Source: Erythrophleum ivorense
Lineage: Eukaryota; Streptophyta; Magnoliopsida; Fabales; Fabaceae
Direction of reading: 5' to 3'
NCBI GenBank assembly: GCA_026724425.1
Contig: JAIUCV010000004.1
Span: 8,566,001 to 8,630,000 of the forward strand
DNA length: 64,000 bases
This document shows positions 35,790 through 46,266 of this stretch, in pieces; the first letter of the stretch is position 1; the number at the start of each line of letters is the position of its first letter. The notes beneath the pieces were generated by a model that worked only from the letters and a program-made list of their open reading frames with translations, ran no database searches and was not told the DNA's origin. The position numbers and the translations under genes are program-made.

Positions 35790-36005
35790 CAAATTAGCCC
35801 GCGAAGGTCGAGACTTTTCGCCTCCGCTCACGATCTCCCTGGTCTTCGATTCAATATTCACTGAACGTTTCCATATCAAAGCTTCAAATGGGTATGAGAA
35901 ACTGATTCTTCTTCTTCATCTTCTTCAAGTTGATTTTGACTAATTATTTCTTCATCGTCTTCCCGAACTCGGGGAACTGCCCCCACCTGCAACGCGAAGT
36001 GAAAA
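35790..36005 (+). promoter_or_regulatory. Probable promoter/5' leader of the 625-residue gene
   Basis: After the AT-rich MITE, composition shifts near 35790 to a GC-richer stretch (cccgcgaaggtcgag, cctccgctcacgatctccc) running into the ATG. That fits a plant 5' untranslated leader. A short upstream ATG at 35888 opens a brief frame. No definite TATA box was assigned. Confidence 0.4.
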
Positions 36006-37883
36006 ATGGCGGTGGCATTTTTTTGGAATCTGCAAAATTTATGGCCATTCTCGATATTCAAACACGATGACCTGCGGGCTTCCAGGCAATTGGTGAGCAA
36101 ACTTTCGATTCCCGATCACACTAAACAATTTGTTTTTGCAGTTCGTGATCCAGAAACGCAATCCGCAATTTACATACTTTCCACTTTGAATTTGTCTGAG
36201 CGATCAGCTTTTGATGCTGAGTGTCTTATCAAAGAGATTAGACCGGACGCTGTGGTGGTTCAGGCGGGTCTTTCTACGGCGACTGAAATTCTGTCTGAAG
36301 AGATTGGACTGGAAGATGGTGTTGCTGCCCCACTACCCACTTCTTCTTTTGGGGTAATCAAAAGGTGTTTTATTGATAAGATTGGAAAGGAGAATTATGA
36401 GTCTGTAGCAGGCAATTTTGTGCTGCGTGAGATTTTTGGGACTAGTTTTCACGGGCACTTGGTGTCGGCGAGGAAAGCGGCTGATAAGGTAGGATCCTCG
36501 TTTCTTGTGCTTGAATCGCCATTAGGGAAGTGTTCTTGGGGTAGCCCTTCCGGTGAAGTTGATGCAGCAAACCACTTCCAAGGTTTCGTTACTAGTTTGG
36601 TTCCTCAGAATGGTGCTTCTGTGGCCCCTATGACTTTGAAGAGGTTTCATCTTAGTAATGATGCTCGGCCGCAGCTAGTAAAAGCCTTTTCTCTCTATAT
36701 GGATCCACAATTGCTTGGTCAATCTAGTTCAGTTTTAGAAGGGGGTTCAATGGAAATTCGGCCTAGTGGTAATTATGAGGCGCCAGCTTTTGCCAAATCA
36801 CTCTATCCATTACTTGAGGACTTACACAATATATTTGTTGATCTTCCATCAATTGGGAAAGCGCTAGCACATGTGCAAAAGATGCTATTGGATATAAACA
36901 GAGGTGAGCTTCTTGATACAAGAATTGTCTCTGAGGTCTACAGGTTCCGTATTGCAGTTGAGGGGCTAAGAATGGCTCTAAATAACAGTGGTCTACGGCC
37001 AATTAACGGCAAAGATATTTCCAGAACGGCCAACACTGAGTTCTCAGAGCTTCCAGTTGAAGACAAGTCTCATGTGCTCTTCGCACATGCCCTTCGTAGT
37101 CAGACTGATAAGTTTAAGACCATAGTTGCAGTAGTCGATGCTAGTGGCTTAGCAGGTCTTAGGAAACATTGGAATACCCCCCTTCCTCCTGAAGTCAAAG
37201 AGTTGGTTGGACAGCTAATAACAAATTGTGAAGTTGAAGGGGTTATCTCAAATCAAACCAACAGGAAGCGATCATTCACAGAGAAACCTATGGTGGCAGT
37301 GGGAGCTGGAGCAACAGCAGTTTTGGGGGCTTCCTCTCTGACCAAAGCAGTACCTGCATCAACTCTGATGAAGGTCGTAACTCTCAAAGTTCCAACTTCA
37401 CTCAAACTCCTTCTTAGCCAAACAGAGAAAGCACTGGCATTTGCCCTTGGGCAATCAAAAGTTGTGGCTCCTGGGATTGCAAGTTCTGGAGCCAAAACAT
37501 CTAGTGTCCTCAAGGCAACTTTGTCTGCTAAGAAGATTCGAGCTGTTGCACATAGTGTTATAGCCTCTGCTGAAAAAACCAGTATCTCAGCTATGAGAAC
37601 AGCATTCTATGAGATAATGAGGAAGCGAAAGGTGCAACCTGTTGGGTTCTTACCTTGGGCTACATTTGCATGTAGTGTTGGAACTTGCACTGGCTTGCTA
37701 TTGTATGCAGATGGAATTGAGTGTGCTGTTGAATCTGCCCCTGCAGCCCCCTCAATTGCCAGTTTGGGTCGTGGGATTCAACATTTGCATCAGGTATCTC
37801 AAGCGGCAATGCAAATAGAAGGAACTAGAATCCAAAAGTCTATAGAATCTTTAATAAATAGATTTAAGAAGGCAAAGGCTTGA
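36006..37883 (+). CDS. Conserved-looking plant protein of unknown function with TraB-like N-terminal stretch
   Basis: An intact single-exon frame of 625 codons. The start is the first ATG of the frame, in a favourable context (gaaaaATGGCG). The function is not recognised. Residues 42-90 read FVFAVRDPETQSAIYILST and then EIRPDAVVVQAG, resembling the strand-turn-helix start of TraB/GumN-type proteins (beta strand, serine-rich turn, helix, then KPDVVVVE). The usual HVS and acidic motif residues are not conserved, so this is only a suggestion. Residues about 429-445 (small-residue rich, GAGATAVLGAS) and 547-567 (LPWATFACSVGTCTGLLLY) are hydrophobic and may be membrane segments. The C-terminus is basic (RFKKAKA). 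Base composition is clearly less AT-rich than the flanks, as expected of a maintained gene. It has no neighbour gene within 15 kb on the same strand. It could instead be a soluble organelle-targeted protein. Confidence 0.9.
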   Translation: MAVAFFWNLQNLWPFSIFKHDDLRASRQLVSKLSIPDHTKQFVFAVRDPETQSAIYILSTLNLSERSAFDAECLIKEIRPDAVVVQAGLSTATEILSEEIGLEDGVAAPLPTSSFGVIKRCFIDKIGKENYESVAGNFVLREIFGTSFHGHLVSARKAADKVGSSFLVLESPLGKCSWGSPSGEVDAANHFQGFVTSLVPQNGASVAPMTLKRFHLSNDARPQLVKAFSLYMDPQLLGQSSSVLEGGSMEIRPSGNYEAPAFAKSLYPLLEDLHNIFVDLPSIGKALAHVQKMLLDINRGELLDTRIVSEVYRFRIAVEGLRMALNNSGLRPINGKDISRTANTEFSELPVEDKSHVLFAHALRSQTDKFKTIVAVVDASGLAGLRKHWNTPLPPEVKELVGQLITNCEVEGVISNQTNRKRSFTEKPMVAVGAGATAVLGASSLTKAVPASTLMKVVTLKVPTSLKLLLSQTEKALAFALGQSKVVAPGIASSGAKTSSVLKATLSAKKIRAVAHSVIASAEKTSISAMRTAFYEIMRKRKVQPVGFLPWATFACSVGTCTGLLLYADGIECAVESAPAAPSIASLGRGIQHLHQVSQAAMQIEGTRIQKSIESLINRFKKAKA

Positions 37884-40800
37884 TAGAGCTAGAAATAATT
37901 CTTTTTCTTTGTATAGTTGTTGGAGACCTTCATAAAGTGATGATGATGCAAAAACTGTTTGGTGAGAGCTCAGGAAAATCTTCTGTATATATTCCTGTCA
38001 TGCAATTTTTTGTATGGTGTTTTGGTCTGTATGAAGTATCTATATACTATGTTTTCTTCCATTTATACTGGAGATGATTACAGAATGAAATTATATATTT
38101 TCCTAACCAACAACTATGTTTCAATTCTTTGGTTGCATGCAAGTTAAAGTAGTTTGTTACATCTTTGTTTCATAATTACCCTTAGAGCCAGCCTTCCCTG
38201 ATTGACTGACATACATTTTCTCAAGAATTAAGAAAACCTGTATCTAATAATGTTCGAATATAATAAACTGATGAGTATCAAATGGATCAGTTAGTCAATT
38301 TCCCCATTGAGACACAAAATGTGTGGTTTATTTTTTGCAGTTATTTCTCTAGAACCTAGAAAATGGGACCTTTTAATATGTCATAATGTCAGAGTTTTAT
38401 CTGAAATAATTTTGGGAACATTAAAGACTCAAGAACATAAAATGGACGTTTTTGTTGTTAGTGAGCCTTAAATTCATTATTCTTGCTTCTGGACTAAGTA
38501 TACCTAGGAATTAGTTAGACTTGGTAGTTAACTATTTTTCAGGAATTTTGGATATGGAGCCATGTAATTAAACAGGATCTTTCATCTATTTATCATGATC
38601 TCATTCCAATTGAAATTTTGGGAGTAAAAATGCAAAGTTTTGGCTGCAGCATTAGAATTAAAATTACGATGTAAATCCAAATTAATGCTGAGATCTAAAA
38701 ACAGAACTAAATATAATACTGTTCATTAGCTTTTGGCAAAATATGTACTGTCCTACTTCCTATGGTTCATTTCTTGGAGCATGTAATTAAGAAAACATCT
38801 TACAAGCTCTGCTCTTTCTGATGAGACCCTAACTTGGAGTTTAATACTGGGGTATTCTCTGGAAATTGAGATGGTTAGTTATTAATGATGCAAATGTCAG
38901 GATTGCTTTTGGTTGTTTTAGTGAAGCGAATTGGTAGGTACTCACAGATTGATACTCTAGGTCCAGTGGAAGCTTTTTCTCGGGGGATTATCTTAAACTA
39001 AAACAATATTCTCTTGAAGGCTATTGCATTTCAGAGAAGTAGCTGTGCAGTACTACAGCCTCGACTAGGAGGACCAGGCTTTCAGCTTTGATGGGAAACC
39101 GTTCTGTGATATAAAAGAGAGGCAGAACATACAACAAATTAAGTTTCTGAAGCATTGGCACTGATGATCTAGGCAAAGTACACTCCGCTGATTAAACTCC
39201 TTCTGTTTGCTGCCTTGCACAGAGATGAAATTGAGTCTGCTGCCAAGTTTCACCCAGCAATGTGCTATATGTTACTTCTCTGCTAGTGATGCACACAGAT
39301 GACACCAGAATATATAGCTATATTTTACTGAACGAAGAAAGGAAGGCTCAATGCAGTTAAAGTGAGATCCTTTTCTTTGTATGTTGTCTGGATAATTACA
39401 TGCTGTAAATTCTTCTGCACATAATGTGTCTCTGGTTATAACAGATAAATTTTCTGGCTACTTCCTACTTGATTCTAAAGTTATAATTGTTACTTTGATT
39501 CCTGATAGTTTTTTTAGTAGTTAATAATTTGAGGCAATTTTAATTAATTCAACTTAGGAAAATAAATAAGAAAAGGAAAAAAAAAAGAAATTCTCATCTA
39601 ATTAAGTTGTCACTAATTGAATATTTTGTAATTCCTCTAGCTTATGTATGACCTTCTCATCCCTAACTAAATTTTATTGTGATTTTTTTTCTTTTTGTTT
39701 CTTATATGACTAATCTTGATAGGGATATTTTCCACATGCTTTATTTGTATGTTCTCAAAATTTGTTCACCATTTTGAGTTTGTTATCAATAATTTCTTAT
39801 ACATTAAAATGTCACAACCTGTTTTGAATGAGTTCGAATCTTTTGCAGTCACAAATTGACTGTACGTGGTGTAGTCAGAGAGAAATAGAGAGAAAAGAGA
39901 GAATAGGTGTAAAATAGACGAAGTAGTTCCCATACACACTTTCTGATTGCATGATTGTATAATTGCAGATAATCTAATTTTGTTTTGAATAATCTTAGTT
40001 AAGCATGTCTTTTTTGAACTTATGCCACTTGGATAAAATTGTGCTGCAGATTCTTATGAGCAGTTCCATGGGCATTAGATTACAGCTAAATTAAGCAGAA
40101 AATAATTGTGAACAGTGTCAATTGTGTGCATATGTAATTCTGATTGGCAGGTTTTAGCATCAAGATTGGGAGGATTTTAATTGGTAGTTTCCTCCGACAT
40201 ATGAACAATGAGAAGGCAATGGACTTTACAGAAAGCATGCAATTAGTGCTGTAGCCTTTGCCTATTTAAAGTTGTTCAAATTCTTATCGACAGTGTAAGT
40301 GGAAGTTGAAACCTTGTAGCCTCTTACACATTGAACATGCATGCATGTGTATAATGGTAAAATCTGTTCGTCTTATGGAATTGAACCCCCTTGAACGAAT
40401 TGTCATCTATTATTACAGAGCTAGTTGAATGCCACATTGAGGTGTTCAGTTTGCTTTGGTCAGTGAAGATGTCAATTGGAGCTCTAAAAACTTTGATTGG
40501 GACTTGGAGACCCCAGATTGAATGTGAGATGGTACTTCCAATTCTTGCTGTGGTAACAAGGTCTGCAACATTCTCGCTTTCTTCTACTTTCTTTCTATGC
40601 TGGCATTAATGTCTGAGCATTCATAGCTCATAGTCATGCCTACTAATGGGAATTGGCCGTCGGGTGTTTAAGAAAGCCAACAGACATCTTTGTCATAGAT
40701 TTACTTGAAAACCATTCTTCACTTGATGGTACATTTCTAATATCTAAAGATAAAATGACTTCTTCCATTGCTTGATTCTGTTTTTCATTATTGAAGTCAT

Positions 40801-42408
40801 TTATATATTAAATAGTTGGCTTTTTATGTTCTTATTTGTGCTTTGTTCATTGACTTGTCTGGGTTTCTGATATTTTCCTATTCTTTATGATTTTGATTGG
40901 TCAGAGGTTTTGGAAAATTTGGACCCTAACACCATGGTTCTCACCATGGTATAATATTAGGTTAAACTCTTTTGCCTAATTGATTAATTGGATCAGTCAT
41001 TATGAAGGTCTGAAAGATTTATGTGTTCTGTACGAAGCACCTTATGCAGTATATCTTCTTTTGGGTTTCCAGCTTATATTAGCATTGATTTATCGGCACA
41101 TTATGTTTAGTTTTTAGCTTGACACCTCCTTCATTCTTAGTATATGCACAAATGTGCAACAAGAGGTCAAATGAGTATTTCTTTCGTCCCTTACAACCTT
41201 TATGCATCCATATGCTTCTTGAGGTTGCTTAAGTGTATGTTTGTTTAAATGGAAAATGAGTTTTTGGAAACTATTTTCCACACTTTTTGACGTTTGGTGA
41301 TGAGAAAAAACTGGTCAGTGGAAACTGACAATTTAATCAAGAAAATTTAACTTCTGTACTCTGGAAAATGACTTCTGCATTGTCAACTAGCATCCTCGGG
41401 CTACTTATCTTCAAGCTTTGGCTCTGCCTCGCCTACAACTTTGATCGTTAGCACCTAGATCATTTGTCAGAAAGAGCCCTATCTACTGTGGCAGGCAAGT
41501 CCTCAGTCTCTTCCTCTCTCTAGCATAATCTTTTTCATATATCGCTACATCTTTTTCTTGGCTCGTCTTGAATCTTTCATTTCCATTGTCATAGTCTCCG
41601 GCTGGCGCTGAAAACTCATCATAAATGAACAAGCAGCCAATCTGTTGCCCTCAATTCTTCTGAATATAATGTGCCTTTGTAAACAAAATTTCCTGGTTGG
41701 GTGTTGTAGTCGTGGATTTACTCTTGCGTCTGATGGCTGTGGTAGGAAGATTGGATTATAGTATCTGAATGGGTTGTAAATTTGAATTCTGAATTAGCTC
41801 TTGCACCTAATGGCTTGTCACATTATTTCTCTACCATATGGATGCATATGTTAGTTCCTGCTATATCGGTAGCATGCACTCTGGGTGTTTGTGAAATTCA
41901 CTTATTTTCGTGTTTGGGTTGTGTAATTTTGAGTTCCATGAAGATTGAAATGTATGGAATTTGAATGGTTGCAATTCAAATTTCTTGCATTTAAAATTCT
42001 TTCTTTGTATAATCCTAGTATTTATAAAATTCTTTGTGTGCGTGTGCGTGCATACGTGTCTGCTTGTTTTACAAGAAAATATCCCTCAAAAAATGAGAGG
42101 AAGAAACTCAAATTCTATCTAATTTCGCTTAATTTCAAATTTCAACTATTTTGATGGGATTTCAAATTCGTCTAAAATTACTTAATTAAATTATCTCAGT
42201 AATTTAAAAATGCATTTCATGCTGATCCAATTTCTATTGAGATAATTCAAATACTAGTAAAAATTACATGTTACCATTAAATTACCTCATCCAAAAAAGG
42301 AAAAAGAAAAAGAAAAAGCAAACACGTCGTTTGCTACACAGAAAGAAGGCACCTCGGGAAAGCTTGGATGAATGGAGAATTCCCTCTCTGAAGCGCAGCA
42401 ATGGAAGC
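37884..42408. other. 3' flank and long non-coding spacer
   Basis: Contains the 3' untranslated region of the preceding gene; a candidate poly(A) signal AATAAA lies at 38262-38267. No other gene was recognised to 42408. A 'tgtttgtttaaatggaaaatgag' type stretch near 41235-41390 resembles common dicot MITE ends but only one side is clear. Open frames here are short and carry no recognised domain. Confidence 0.45.
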
Positions 42409-42417
42409 ATTTTTTGG
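42409..42417. other. 9-bp target site duplication ATTTTTTGG (left copy)
   Basis: Exact match to 51612-51620. Nine bases is the size expected for Mutator-superfamily insertions. Confidence 0.88.
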
Positions 42418-42473
42418 GGCTTTATTACGTTAATATGTAAAATAAAAAAATAAAAAATTTAAATGCTGCGCCG
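42418..42473 (+). repeat. Left terminal inverted repeat of the MULE
   Basis: Pairs imperfectly with 51553-51611. Shared blocks are 'ggcttt', 'taatatg-aaa-taaaaaa' and 'aaatgctgcgccg', with small length differences. Confidence 0.85.
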
Positions 42474-42521
42474 TCAAAACAATTTCCCCAAACACTTAAT
42501 TTTTTTTTTTTAAAAATAAAA

Positions 42522-42600
42522 AGAGTTGCGGTATACCATATGCCGCGACTCTTATATTTGAATTAAATGGGTCGCTGCATCTGCGATGCCGCGACCCATT
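42522..42600. repeat. Two subterminal hairpins with GCCGCGAC motif (left side)
   Basis: Two adjacent imperfect palindromes lie in otherwise AT-rich DNA: 42522-42552 (agagttgcggtat / atgccgcgactct) and 42566-42600 (aatgggtcgctgcatc / gatgccgcgacccatt). The same motif recurs as hairpins near the right end of the MULE. Confidence 0.85.
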
Positions 42601-43275
42601 TATATATATATATATATATTTATAACTATATATGTATAAATATAGATATATAATTATATATATAATATATTTTTATGTATATAAATATATATATATTTAT
42701 ATATATATAAAAGAATATATATAAATATATTATATATATATATAATTATATATCTATATATTTATATATATATATAAATATATATATTTATATATCTATA
42801 TATATATTTATATATATATTTATATATCTAAATATATATTTATATATTTATATATATAAAAGAATATATATATTTATATATCTATATATATATTTTTATG
42901 TATATAAATATATATATATTTATATATATATAAAAGAATATATATAAATATATTATATATATAATTATATATCTATATATTTATATATATATATAAATAT
43001 ATATTTATATATCTAAATATATATTTATATATTTATATACATAAAAATATATATATAGATATAAATATATATTTTTATGTATATAAATATATATATTTAT
43101 ATATATAAAAGAATATATATAAATATATTATATATATATATATATAATTATATATCTATATATTTATATATATATATTTATATATCTATATATTTATATA
43201 TATATAAATATATATATTTATATATCTATATATATATATTTATATATTTATATATATAAAAGAATATATATAAAT
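42601..43275. repeat. AT-only satellite-like tract
   Basis: About 670 bases composed almost only of tatata, atttata and aaagaatata units with higher-order repetition. For example, the block 'tatatataaaagaatatata' recurs several times. It separates the left hairpins from the first coding region. Confidence 0.92.
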
Positions 43276-43332
43276 ATAAACACAAATTAAATTTAAAAAA
43301 AATTATATAGGTCATGACATAATTAAACATTC

Positions 43333-43405
43333 GGAGAAAACATTTTGGCGGCCCAAGGTCTATGTTAATTGTTTTTTCTTTCGTATATGATAGTGAAAAA
43401 ATTAG
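43333..43405. repeat. Degenerate internal copy of the MULE right terminus
   Basis: 'cggagaaaacattttggcgg' followed by 'tttttctttcgtatatgata' and 'gtgaaaaa' parallels the right terminal repeat ('cggaataagattttgcggcg', 'tttttactttgcatattact', 'gtcaaaaag') in the same orientation. It is internal to the element. Confidence 0.55.
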
Positions 43406-43480
43406 TCACATAAGTTTAAATAATATAACACATCAATATAACTATTTAAACTAAAGTTTAGTCACATAAGTTTAAATAAT
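43403..43480. repeat. Short direct repeat (period about 56)
   Basis: 'tagtcacataagtttaaata' occurs at 43403 and again at 43459, together with copies of 'actaaagttt'. Confidence 0.85.
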
Positions 43481-43622
43481 AAACTAAAGTTTCATTAGTT
43501 TAATTAAAGTAACAAGTTATACTGATATTATATACTCACGATTTGAAACGTAGATATCAAAGTCCTTTATTACACACGAAAATGTTATAACTATTAAAAT
43601 AAAGAGAAAAAAACTAAACATA

Positions 43623-45945
43623 TTACCCAACATGTCCTCCAGTCCCACATCTGGGTCTTCGGCGTAAACGCTGCGGACGGCGCTGAAGTGGCTCCTGTTC
43701 TGCTTCTTCTACTTCTGCTTCTTCACCTTCATCCTCATTGGTTAATTTGCTATTTAGTTGACGGGTAGGTTGAGGGGATTGAACAGGGGGAATCGGTTGA
43801 TCAGGGGTGAAAAACTCCTGCTGGAAAGATGGTCCCCATGATTCAGAAGGTGCACCCGCATACTCTGCACTGAACGCGAACGGATCGAAAAATAGAGTAG
43901 TGAAAGAGATACCCCTAGGCTGCATAGTTTGGGGTGGCGAGGTGGAGAAGAACGGCTGAGGAGCTGGTGATGTGAAGGACGACGAACCACTCCCAATAAC
44001 AAAAGAAGGACCAGCATCTCCAACAGATGAAAAAGACCCAGGTGCGCCAAAGGATGGTGCAGCAGAAGAAGGACCAACACCTGCATAGTCTGCAAATGTT
44101 GCAAAAGGACGTGACTCTTCAGTTTCTTCATGCACAGGTGCTGGCGTGTAAGAAGACGATGGTGCATCTGGCTAACATCTACTGCCATGGGTGACATTTA
44201 CTAATGGCTGTCTAGTAGATATAAAACCATGTCCCCTTTTTCCTGGGCGAGCCTCTGGCTCTGGTGGTCTCTGTAGATGAGGAGCAGGTGGAGCAGGCTG
44301 AGAGACCAACATCTCTCGATGTTCACCCAAGGCTTGCAGCATCGTCCTAACATCTCCACGGGTTCTCTCCCTAAATCCCGCATAATCAAGCGTCGGAGGA
44401 TCAGCAATGGAAAGCAGATATAGGTTGTCCAGTATATCAGTCTGTGAGGAAAGAAAAAGATCAGTCGTTATATAGTGAGAAAAAAGTATGCACAAGTAAA
44501 AGAAAACAAATAGAAGAAAAGGTCATACCACAAAACCTTGGGAACCACTCTCTGGATGGATCCACTGTCGTGTATGCCGCCAATACCAACGCCTATAATC
44601 AGAGGAGCGATCCAATGAAGATACCTTTGTATCTGCTTGAGCAACAACACGCTCCCACATATTCCATGCAGAGATAAATACCACATGCTCCTGACGCCAA
44701 TCTTTATGCGTTTTTCCTCTTAGTTGCAGAGTATGCAACGATCCCACATTAAACGGTGTTTGAGGGATATGCTGTTGCTGACCAAACTGACGGAGAATAC
44801 GGTCTGCATGGTGAAATTCAACCATCCAAAAGCAAATAATAGGTACAGATGCTCGCCATATATTTGAACCCACTGAACAATAGTCCGGAATTAATTGTTG
44901 GACATTCGGATGGTCATATGACTGCCAAATGAACTCATCATCCTTCATCTGATCCAATAATATCCTATAAGTCCGTAATGCCTCAGTGGTAGGACGAATA
45001 TGTTGGGGGACACGCCTCCATCTGAAACCCAGCGGCGGTCCCAAGGGATATATTTCTATCTGAGGATCTGCCTGAGTAGGGAGAGGTGGAGCCAGGCGCG
45101 AGAAACGATCCCATACCCATAGGTGAAGTAATGTCAGGCAACCACCAATATTGACCTCTGCATAATTAGTTGCACCGCACAATTCTCTATATAAGTGGGT
45201 CAAAACTGCGGATCCCCAACTATAATGACCAGCTTCATCGAAATCGGCAAGCAATGGTAAATACATCAACATCACCCTATGCCCGGTCTGATCCGGCATC
45301 AAGTATCCCCCAATCAACCTCATAATGTATGCCCGAGCAAATTGTTGTATGGTCTCATCATTAGCATCGCCTGGTAAGGCCGCAAATGTCTGGGCAAGTC
45401 ATGGGACACTGAGACGCTGTCCATCCATGACCTCTAGGGGTGGGACCACGCCAAGTAGCAGTTGGCACACAGTTGTCCAGTTATAATTGGTTCTTCCTGA
45501 AACAACTTGGCCGGTGCAAGGTAGTCCAAGTTGAATAGCAACATCTTGTAAAGTAATAGTTGCCTCTCCATTAGTCAAGTGAAAAGTGTGGGTTTCAGGC
45601 CGCCATCTCTCAACCAGGGCTGAAACTAATGCTGCATTAAAATCAAACTGACCAAGTCGAGAGACCCCAAAAAAACCAGCGCGGATCAAGTATGGAACAA
45701 TGGCAAGTGGAGGATCAAAGATGTGATCCTCCTGTGCTATCCGTCGTATACGCAAAATGCAATCGGCCTACAATATGCATTTATGTTATTAACGTATAAT
45801 GATATATAAGAAGTTGAAAATAATAATTGTATCTGTTTTAAGTTACCTGTCCCTGCCATACGGCCTGTGAAACGTGACGAGTCTGTAAGTATAAAAGGGA
45901 ATCATCCTCAGGTCCAGGATCGATCACGCTCGGATGCTCAGCCAT
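43623..45945 (-). pseudogene. Plant mobile domain (PMD) protein, transposon-borne, two nonsense codons
   Basis: Three exons are inferred: 45847-45945, 44529-45767 and 43623-44441, with GT-AG introns 45768-45846 and 44442-44528, all joining in frame for 718 codons. The start is MAEHPSVIDPGPEDDSLLYL. The PMD core (aminotransferase-like domain, also labelled phosphatase 7 long form-like) is clear: ALVSALVERWRPETHTFHL, ITLQDVAIQLGLPCTG, YLPLLADF and YSWGSAVLTHLYRELCGATN. The C-terminal third is low-complexity, rich in Ser, Pro, Phe and Gly, then acidic, ending in an arginine-rich stretch and RCGTGGHVG. Related PMD proteins are nuclear; those of Arabidopsis affect silencing and genome stability. 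Stops TGA at 45399-45401 (family Trp in VPWL context) and TAG at 44172-44174 (probably Gln) interrupt it. It lies 321 bases downstream of the transposase on the same strand. Confidence 0.87.
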
Positions 45946-46266
45946 TGTACTATTACAATGCAATATTGCTATGAGTTAAGAAATTTATCGTCAAATATAA
46001 TTAGTAACTAAGTTTTCTATAAAGGAAATTACAAATACAAACAAAAATAATAATATGCTCATAAATAAGTTAGCAAAAAAAAGAGGCAATAGCAGGGGGC
46101 AAAAGAAAAAATAAAATTTTCATATAATACTGTTGCACAGCATAGAATTGCACCAGGAGTTCATTACAAGAAACAATAATAAATATAAATAAAGTTCCAA
46201 GAAACAATAATAAAGTTACAATGCACTTATGACAACAAAACAGAAAATGCAACAAATTTAATTATA
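45946..46266. other. Intergenic region between transposase and PMD genes
   Basis: 321 AT-rich bases with no recognised motif; it would contain the transposase 3' end and the PMD promoter. Confidence 0.5.

Noticed and set aside
41235..41390. MITE-like sequence (tgtttgtttaaatgg...ggaaaatgactt)
   Set aside because: Only one end resembles a known type and no paired inverted repeat or flanking duplication could be confirmed.
43077..43259. Tyr/Ile repeat protein frame
   Set aside because: It is an artefact of the AT-only tract inside the MULE.
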